A stretch of DNA of 64,000 nt, from assembly GCA_000729835.1 (NCBI GenBank), contig JFHB01000002.1, positions 124,001 through 188,000 on the forward strand. Reading direction: 5' to 3'. The notes beneath the pieces are model-generated. The model saw only the letters and a list, made by a program, of their open reading frames with translations. It ran no database searches and was not told where the DNA came from. A program made the position numbers and the translations under genes. The stretch's first letter is position 1, and the number at the start of each line of letters is the position of its first letter. Of this stretch, positions 56,075 to 64,000 are shown one piece after another. Source of the DNA: Atkinsonella hypoxylon. Its lineage: Eukaryota > Ascomycota > Sordariomycetes > Hypocreales > Clavicipitaceae.

Positions 56075-59000
56075 TGAAAGGAGGCGTCAGACACAGGATA
56101 TGTCGTTGTTGATCACGGAGTGCATGCACGTGAATGAGTTAAGGTCATCAGATGGATTGGGTGGGACAAAGGCACTCTATCTGGATTCTTGAACGAAAGC
56201 AGGGGACTGTGTCGTGAATCACCTATCCTTCTCACGAGGTCTTCTGTCCCTGTATACTTCGCGGCTTCGTGAAGGATATCGACGTCCATCTGCACAGTCT
56301 ACAGGTCTTGCTTGAAATTGTGTAAAGCTTGCGTGTTGTTTGCTAGGCTTAACACAAACTACACACTGGATCGTAGTTTGCCCTTCCCAATTGCAGTAGT
56401 GCATCATGCTTCTTCTTGACATTGAGGAACTAGAGCTTAGTGTATCCTCAGAATAAGAAGTAGTGCGGATATCAAGTCAATTGTCAAGTATGATCCGATT
56501 GGTTTGCCCTCACTAGAAGGTATCCTATCAACGCCGTGCAACAAGTTCTCATCCTTGTGGCTGAAAATCAGCCCTGCTTCGGGCTAATGTCATTTACTCG
56601 CACGACAGAAGTAGTAATCCATTGATGTTCAAGAAATGAAGCATGAGTTTCACAGTCAATTTTCCGAGAATGGCACGACCTCCATCCGATGCGAAACGGT
56701 GGAGGTGGCGAAGGAGGACAGCTCGATGTGATAGCTCATTAGGAGAACTCTGCCGGAGCAATCTCGAGTCGTCATACGGGACATCACGGTGCTTCACCCC
56801 GTTGGTCATAGCTCATTTAATTAGCTAGGAGAGAAATACACTCTCATTGTGGTGCCTCGAAGGAGAAGGGCTTGGGTAATATACGGAATGAGCGCACATC
56901 TTTCGGTTTGAGGAATTAGTAGCAGCGGGCCCCGGAAGTTGGGCAATCACGAATGTGCCTTCTCCATGGCCTTCTTGATGAGCAAGTTTTACTTGTTATT
57001 TACTTTGGCTCTCGTCTCATCTTGTGCGGACCGGAGACCAGAAGAGCAAGGTCTCGCGACATTGCGACGGTTCGACATCATCACGATCTGTGGTTTGACT
57101 ATGCCCCGAAGGATAGTACCAGAATATGTAAATTTGATCAACTGACTGCTCAGTTCGCCAACTTGGTGTAATTCGAACCACTTTGACAGGACAGCACAGC
57201 CAGCTGTGTCTGTCCCATGTCGCAAGTGGCGGGCTCGGAGAGAGACGTGGATGCAGTTAGTGCCTAATAAAGCTCACCGCGTGTTGGGCCACATCGTGCA
57301 GGTCAACGACATGCGACGCAAACAGACAGCCACTACAGTATAGTCCATCGGCTTGCTTGCATAGCATCTTTGCTGATCGACGGCAGGTCTTCCAACATGC
57401 AGCCGCATCATGGCAACTCCACAATGGGCCAGGAACAAGGCCGCTGACATGTATGCCGCGTTGTCCGTCGTCTTCATGCCTGATGGGCTTTGTGAAGGTG
57501 AGAAGAACGTATGTATACGTCGGTCGGCAAGTCATAATGGGACCATGAGGCGGTCGGTAGTTATATCCATGGGCGATGCTCTCCTAGGAATGAACATGTC
57601 TGGTAGGATTTTCCTGACGAACCAGGGTCCTGATGGCTTAACATCTTCGCTTCTTGCGGGATCTAGGATTCCTAAGAATAATTACAGTATCAGCTAGTAG
57701 CCAGTATCGGTCAAGCAGGGACTATATTCGCTTACAGCGCATCTGGAGGCTGATGCCCTTACGCAGGTTAAACGTCTTTGCATCTCTCTCCACTTCCCCT
57801 CAGCTTTCTCCACTCCATGTTTAGGTCAATAGAGTAGTTAGTGGGGGAAAGGAAGATTAGGGAGAGCTCCTTTTGTAGCAATAGTACCCTAGGTACTCCG
57901 TATGTAGGAACTCAATTGACATCGAGATTAACTACTATCCTATCGAGCTGCAGTAGGATAATGGCACCGGAAGGCGTGGAGAACGGGTCTTATGCAATCG
58001 GCCTTTTGGCGCGCTCCACGACGCAGGTCCATGTGGTCGCGGACAATGCGGCCATGACCTCAAACCCCCTCAAACCCCTTCCATCATCATTCAGAAATGT
58101 TGTTTATGCGGCGCCGCTTCTGGCCTGGTCTGGGTCGGGTCGGGTCCCATCGTTTGGGACTTGGTCTCATGCCGCCAGCCTGGCCGACCAATGAATGATA
58201 CTGTGCATGCTGGTGAGCCCTGCTTTTCTAAACAGGTCCTCAGGTCCTCAGGTCCTCGGGATCGTGGATCAGATGAAGGAAGGTAGGCACTAGAGATCGA
58301 ATAGGCTCTTTTGGGATATCGTGGTGATGTGGTCGAGCACAAATCAATCGCTAGCTCGTGAACGAATGGACTCACGTGGTCATGCGCTGGAAAGAAAGCC
58401 CATGCTACATGCAATGTGATAACTAACATTGAACCCATGCAGGGCAATGAGTGGTTGGTTGTGTGTCGTCGATAATCATACTGGAGCGGAGGAGACCTGT
58501 TGCGCATTTTTTCATGGTGTGTGGCAGCCAGCAAACACGGACTAGTTAGTGCCCTTGCTGCTTTTATCTACGTGAAGCCTGAGCCAGACAAATACTACAT
58601 GAATACCAAGGTAGGTAGATACGCCGCAAAGTAGTAGAGTCAATGTTCTGTTGAAACAGAGTGATAATTACGCTGATCCTCGGGAAACAGTTCAAAACGG
58701 CGTTGGTTTGGTCGGGTTTGGCGAGACTTGTGCAGCTGATCCAGAGCTGGACACAACTGGAGTGTACCTACCGTAGGCACATAGGCACATAGGCACCGCC
58801 GCGAGAGTAAGAAAAGTTTATGATCGAGACAGATATAGAAAGAGACAGATGCCTGCTCCGACAAGTCGGCCGCAAGCTGGCGCGTCGCGTATCGACTATT
58901 CCTATCAAAACTGACGGCATCAACACCCAGAAGGAGGGCCGCGAAGTGATCCAAGGAAAGTTAAAAGTTAAATCTGGTGCCCCGAGGCCCATTCCTCATA

Positions 59001-62000
59001 CAAGGGACAGTCCACCATTCTAACTCCTTCGCGCCGTCTTTAACGAGTGGATGACTGAAGCCTTGAAACGACTTGGACGATGAAAATAGTATCGCAGATA
59101 AGGTGGAAATTCGCTGAAGTGAAATAAAATAAAGGGACGCAGGACAGGGACAATTCTTTTACTCTACAAGAGCCATGGTCAAAGGTTGCAAATGGTTGAT
59201 TCTGCATGAAGCTATAAGCAGGCATGTTCAACAGCTTCCCAGTCCATAATGCATCGGGCATCGGGCTCACCCACGTTGAGTCTCAAGATAACTATAGTGG
59301 CGGTACTCGAAAGTAGGACTTAACCAGCCGCCAAGTCATTTTGAGTCGAACAAGCGCACCAAGTGATGGATGACAGAAGAATGCTAGATCAGCATGCTCG
59401 TCAGAATAACCACCAAGGGACCTAAGGTAGTCGTGGTAAGATACGGAAAGTTCCGACGGGAGCTGTCTTTGACGGTGGGCTTGGCGTGCGTTTTGTTTTC
59501 CATTCGGAGTAAAGCTTCACTCTATCTACTCGGCAAAATCGCTCAATAAAAAAAAAGTCGCCTGTGCGTGCGTTATGCATACGTACCTACTAGGTAAATA
59601 CTAGATAGTAAAAGCGGCGTTGGTTTGAACACCCGCGGCCAATAAAGAGAGAGGTGAGAAGCCATGCAGTCGTATGCAAGCAGCAGATAGCGCCAGAGGT
59701 CGAAGCTTCCAGCTGTCGTCTTTACTGCATGCATGCTTCCAAAGGGGAAATCCCGAATGGCGGATGAAGATGAGCATCGCAAATCAGCCCTCTCGTGACG
59801 ACTTTGGGCATAACAGGTGGTAATGTTGCTGGCGAATCCTGTGTTGGCCAGGGCGAGGCTGACGGAGTTGGCGCAACATGGCGTAAGCATGGATTCTCAT
59901 CTTGTCCGGAGTAACGTTAGCGTTTTAGTGTCTCGACGTCGTATACCCCGTAATTTACCTGCTGCATTCTGCCCTGATGCGATGAGAACATCATCTGAAC
60001 GAGCTACTTTTGGCCGTCACCGGTGTCCACTCTTCCCTTTGTCTGGATATCTTTGTGCGTGCTTCTCCGAAAATGGAAAGGCTGCGCGCGGGAAGCGGCG
60101 GAAACCCAGCTACTCAGTGCGAAAGGGCACTTAGAGCACTGTACAGTACTCAGATACCTGAGGCATCACATTTCTTGTGAAAGAAATGATGGCATGATGG
60201 AATGATGAACCTGTTTGCTTGTGTACGGATTTAACTACCCCTCATCCTCATGGAGGAATTAAGTCTAGTTGATGATGTAAATTTCGTGCAACCTCGTCCC
60301 GTTTTATTAAGCAAACCCGTTTGCCCGTGATCTGGTATTCGAGTCTCATCCCCTGGCTTCTGTTGCACAGCAGGCCATGGAGTATGGAGGAAGTACCTTC
60401 CCCAATGAATGATTGCACCATCCGAGGCTTGTCGCGGGAAGGTGCCTCTAATGAGAGGTCGTTTCCTGCCTTTTCTCTCTCTAAACCCCGGATTCATTTC
60501 TTCTGCTGCTCTCTCTAATTATTGTTATTATCCTACGTCAGCCGAGCTTCATTCTCCGTCGTTTCATCCCAATTCAGCTGCTGCGACTGCGCACGTCCAA
60601 TACCAATACCAATACCAATACCAGTACCAGTACCAATCAATACTTGTTTGTTTCTGCCCCTCAAGTCCCTGCTTCCCCGCTATTACAGGATTACTCCATC
60701 GGTGGGGAGCGACCGACTCTCGACCACTTGTAACTCTCAGCCGAGCGACACGAGGCAGAGACTTCTTCTGTCTCTGCTCAGTTGTTTCGTCGAGCTTCCT
60801 CACCGCTTGTCCATGTATGCTGCTCGATGGTCGCCGGGTCAATCAAGCCATGCTTTAAGGCTCCAGCATCATAAGCAAATGATAAACAATCACCTTATGT
60901 CCTGACGGTTTCATCCTCCAACTACCGCAAGGCCTTTTTTGGGCAGTCTTCGACTCACACGTTGTCTTTTGCATCTTACACTCACCACTGGATCCAGTCA
61001 GCCAGTTAGAGTCGAGTCGCCACACCACCCTCCATTTCAATCACTTCGTTCGAGCTACCAACGACGACACCGACGTGACCGTCCGCCAGCGACTGACGGC
61101 ACCCCCTCTCGCCCCTGTTGGTCATAAGCTGGCCGGCCACTTGTCACTCACTTGCCCATCCATCAGCCACGCATACACATTATCACCTGTTGGCAATCGA
61201 ATCCCGTCACGCTATCTTGCTGTTCTGGCCTTGGCTTTAAAAGTCTTTCCGGCTCCTTCTGCAGCGCGAGACACGCCCAAACGAGTTTTGCATCCTAAAA
61301 GAGGCGACTAATTAGCAACTGCGCACCTCCTTTGCCCTCCGATTTTTTGCAGACTTTTGTTGCATTGACCTCCGTAAGTACCCAACTCAGAGGGGTACAA
61401 GTACAGACGCCAGCCAGGGGTACCGGTTCCAGGTACTTCCTAGTCTCGCCCCTCCTGCGTCCCCTAAGCCGTACCGTACCTTTCACGCCTCCGCCTTCTC
61501 GGTCCGTCTGCGCCGCTTCCGGCACTTCAAAGGATATTTGCGGAAGCCAAGTTGGCTTGGTTTGGAGGGTGAGTGCTTTTGTCCCCAAGCAATTCTTAAC
61601 AGTGGTTGAGAAGCGAGTATGGTCATTTTTTCATGTCTCGCCCTTTCAATAGCTTTTTGCGTAGTATGAGTTCCTAAGTCAATCATTAGTGCCGAGGATT
61701 CCAAGGGTGTTGTTTCCCTCGTTCGTTCTTTGGCGCCATTTGTCATTCCATTCAAGTCGACTTCTGTCGCCTTCCGACAGTGTCCGACGCACCCGCATGA
61801 CGGAGTGAACGAAAAGCCAATCTGTGTATCGTAAGAGTTTACCTGGGTAGACGCAGACACCAGCTGAACCCCGGGTCTAGACATACGCAGGCAACATTTC
61901 CCATACAGTTTCTCGATTCTGTGTTCAACCAAAGGGCTATTCGGCATCAGCTGAGCGCCGTGACCAGTGAGTGATTGCACTAGGCCATTGACCCTCGTCC

Positions 62001-62531
62001 CTACAGAGTGGGCCTTAGCGAGGATAAGACCACCCCCGCCCCGTCCAACTGGTGTCCAATCCCTCCCCCCCCCCCTTCCCCCCAATTCTAGTATACGACA
62101 GCCATAGTTACCCAATCATAGTCGCTGCTCACCCCTGACTGGCCTTTCACTTGGCCTCGACCCGAACACCACCCGCCAAACACCTCAGCGTGATCCAACA
62201 TCTTGCAACATACATCTCCATACCCGCGGCCCGTTTTCTGACCTTTGTTCTCTTGAGGAGGACGACTATTGCTTTCCGGCACTGTTCTGCCAACATCGGA
62301 TCGTGAAGACTGCTGGCACGTCTACACATCCCTGGATCCTTGCAGTTCATTCCGGATCAGTCTCTGACAAGGGACTGTTCAATCTCATTGACCACCGCGG
62401 GTCGAAGTTAAAAAGCAGCGTGCAATCTCAAACTCGACCTTTCGATGCTCATCATCTGGTATTCCATCTCCCCTCGATCTTGAACGTCCCCGCTCATTTT
62501 CGAGGATACAACTCGGCACGACAATATCGCA
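56075..62531. other. Long gene-free region and leader of the J-domain gene
   Basis: About 6.5 kb without a convincing gene. Open frames of up to 149 codons lie on both strands, but none carries a recognisable motif. Noted items are a triple GGTCCTCA short repeat near 58230, CCTA/TAGG motifs near 58611 and 59583, an A run at 59549, the hexanucleotide repeat at 60597-60640, and a C run at 62067. The last 2 kb (60.4-62.5 kb) are pyrimidine-rich, with a possible donor GTAAGT near 61376, and could be a long, perhaps spliced, 5' leader of the J-domain gene. Confidence 0.4.
60597..60640. repeat. CAATAC hexanucleotide microsatellite
   Basis: Seven CAATAC/CAGTAC units in tandem, with AC/GT variants at the right. 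In one frame it reads as Gln-Tyr repeats, which explains a long Tyr/Gln-rich open frame that is not a credible gene. Confidence 0.9.
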
Positions 62532-64000
62532 ATGACTCCTCTCCCGCCTGATCCATACAAGATACTCGGTGTATCAAAAGATGCACCGATTTCTGAGATC
62601 CGATCTGCCCACCGGAAGCTCGTCCTCAAATGCCATCCAGACAAAGTGCATGACCCCACTTTGAAAGCTGAGAAGCAGGTTGAGTTTCAGAAGGTTCAAC
62701 AAGCGTACGAGTTGCTCAGCAACGATTCTGAAAGGCAGCGATATGATGACAAAGTGAAGCTGGAGGAGCTGCGAAAGCAATTCCAAAACAAAGCCAACAT
62801 TGCAAGTCCCCGGTCGTCACAACGTTATGCGGGTCAGGATGACGTGAGAGGAACAGAATCTTGGACCTCTCCGTACACGACTTTCACGACCCCTTCTGGG
62901 ACTACGTACGTTTATACGCGATCCTCTGATGAAGACTTGGGCCGTGGTCCACGTATCTTTGATGCTACTCCTCGATCTTCACGTCGAGAAGCGAGCTATG
63001 CGGATAAACCTTCGAAAAGAGAGTCGGAGAGGGAGAGGGAAAGGGAAAGGGAAAGGGAGAAAGAACGTGAACGTGAACAGCGCGAGCGCGATCGGGATGC
63101 CAGGGAAAGGGAGAGAGAAAGAGAAAAGGAGAGAGAACGAAGACGCCGACAAGAGGATGCAATGAGAAGGCTAGAGAAGGATGCGAAAGAGGCTCGACGA
63201 GCTGAGAAACGAGCGAAAGAAAAGCAGCGCGACAAGGAAATGAAGCGTGAGGCTGACGAAAAGAAACGACATGCAAAGCCATACATTGAACCTTATGATG
63301 ATGAGCCTCCAGTCTCGAAGTCGGCAAGGAAAAGGGCAAGCAACAGCAGCAAGAAACATGACGATGAAAAACAAGATCGTTCCTCTGGTTGGGATGACAT
63401 GCCAACAGCTGTTCCTATGCCCCCGTCCGCTCCTCATCGATCCTACACCTCGAAAGAGGCTTTTGCAACGTCGTACATACAAGCGTCAAGAGCCAAGAGC
63501 GGGGGACCGCCTGGTCTGCAACGCTCAGCTACATATCACGCTCGTACGGTGCAACCGCCTGCACCAACACCTCCCCCCTTCCCAGGTCGAACTGCACCCT
63601 TTGCTGCGCCTGAGGAGGACGACGCACGTCGATCGTCAGCAAACCCGCGCCGTGGATCTGGCGATGGGCCAAGGCTCTCTCGGGAGCGATCTTATCGTGC
63701 TTCTTCTCGGGAGACGCTGGAGGAACCGACCATTATTAACGTCTCACCTTCCACTCGCCATAGTGCCCATTTTTCTAGGACTAACTGTTCTGGAAATCCG
63801 ATGATGTCAGCTTCGCCCCCGATGGCTAATCTTCATCGTCACAACACGATGCCTGCCGAGACACTTCCCTTTTCTCATCCACCAGCAGGTCTTCCAAGGT
63901 CCCAGACCTTCGACGCCTTTGGGGGCTCGGGCGACTATCCTCGAGGTCGCGCCCGCTCTCGCATGCAGCCTCAAATGGATCTTGATTCCGATTCCGAGGA
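62532..64000 (+). CDS. J-domain (DnaJ/Hsp40) protein, 3' end outside the window
   Basis: Partial: the reading frame is open from ATG 62532 to the window edge (489 codons). The J domain lies at about residues 7-72 with DPYKILGVSKDAP, the HPD loop at 35-37 (KCHPDKVHD) and FQKVQQAYELLSND. No G/F region, zinc finger or membrane segment follows. After about residue 155 there is a long Arg/Glu-rich charged stretch (repeated RERERE units, probably a single alpha-helix or coiled coil, to about residue 255), then a Ser/Pro-rich disordered part. This order fits fungal class C J-proteins. The HPD shows it can stimulate an Hsp70; client and location are unknown. A role like fission yeast Rsp1 in microtubule organisation is only a guess. 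Confidence 0.85.
   Translation, partial: MTPLPPDPYKILGVSKDAPISEIRSAHRKLVLKCHPDKVHDPTLKAEKQVEFQKVQQAYELLSNDSERQRYDDKVKLEELRKQFQNKANIASPRSSQRYAGQDDVRGTESWTSPYTTFTTPSGTTYVYTRSSDEDLGRGPRIFDATPRSSRREASYADKPSKRESEREREREREREKEREREQRERDRDAREREREREKERERRRRQEDAMRRLEKDAKEARRAEKRAKEKQRDKEMKREADEKKRHAKPYIEPYDDEPPVSKSARKRASNSSKKHDDEKQDRSSGWDDMPTAVPMPPSAPHRSYTSKEAFATSYIQASRAKSGGPPGLQRSATYHARTVQPPAPTPPPFPGRTAPFAAPEEDDARRSSANPRRGSGDGPRLSRERSYRASSRETLEEPTIINVSPSTRHSAHFSRTNCSGNPMMSASPPMANLHRHNTMPAETLPFSHPPAGLPRSQTFDAFGGSGDYPRGRARSRMQPQMDLDSDSE

Noticed and set aside
60409..60858. Open frames of 149 and 127 codons with Gln-Tyr repeats
   Set aside because: They are produced by the CAATAC microsatellite being open in several frames; no other protein feature.

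Overview
The window is nuclear DNA of a filamentous ascomycete, most likely a sordariomycete and possibly hypocrealean. The evidence is gene structure and content: short introns with GTAAGT/GTACGT donors and CTRAC branch points just before CAG/TAG acceptors, fungal-only families (TeaR-like cell-end marker, DUF3669, sedolisin, Ure2-like GST, PsiD-type decarboxylase), and a dispersed tRNA gene with an intron. I could not run database searches. Gene names rest on motifs and remembered family sequence; exon limits were read from splice signals and frame continuity.

Region 1 (about 0.5-18.2 kb) is compact conserved housekeeping DNA: a SWI1-like ARID subunit of SWI/SNF (+), mitoribosomal protein mL49 (-), eIF3e/INT6 (+), the APC/C scaffold APC1/BimE (-) and the HOPS subunit VPS41 (+). 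mL49/eIF3e and APC1/VPS41 are divergent pairs sharing promoters. Region 2 (18.9-31 kb) is mixed: a GPI-anchored Ser/Thr-rich surface protein, a DUF3669 gene with a decayed inverted partial copy of itself nearby, a 5'-truncated LINE-like insertion with a 12-bp target-site duplication, an SRPK-like kinase with a disturbed 5' end, an Fmp42-type MFS transporter and a MYND-finger protein.

Region 3 (32-44.4 kb) is a gene graveyard. It holds a SCOT (3-ketoacid CoA-transferase) pseudogene with three independent lesions, an NRPS-like adenylation/carrier relic fused tail-to-tail to a frameshifted, truncated class-1 sugar-bisphosphatase relic, and a frameshifted EGF/GH43-like relic. Interspersed are apparently intact genes: an AhpD-like protein, a secreted sedolisin and tRNA-Ile. 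It ends in a MITE-like element with arms of about 130 bp. Region 4 (44.8-51.1 kb) carries a Ure2-like GST converging on a PsiD-type phosphatidylserine-decarboxylase-family enzyme, a 13-bp minisatellite, and a prenylated TeaR-like cell-end protein. Region 5 (51-64 kb) is gene-poor: a metallophosphoesterase whose motif-I histidine is replaced by tyrosine, then more than 6 kb without a convincing gene, then the 5' part of a J-domain protein that runs off the window.

I found no clear new defence or biosynthetic system. The most unusual features are the cluster of decaying metabolic genes with sharp rearrangement joints, the inverted partial DUF3669 duplication that could fold into a hairpin, and the GST/PsiD-like pair.
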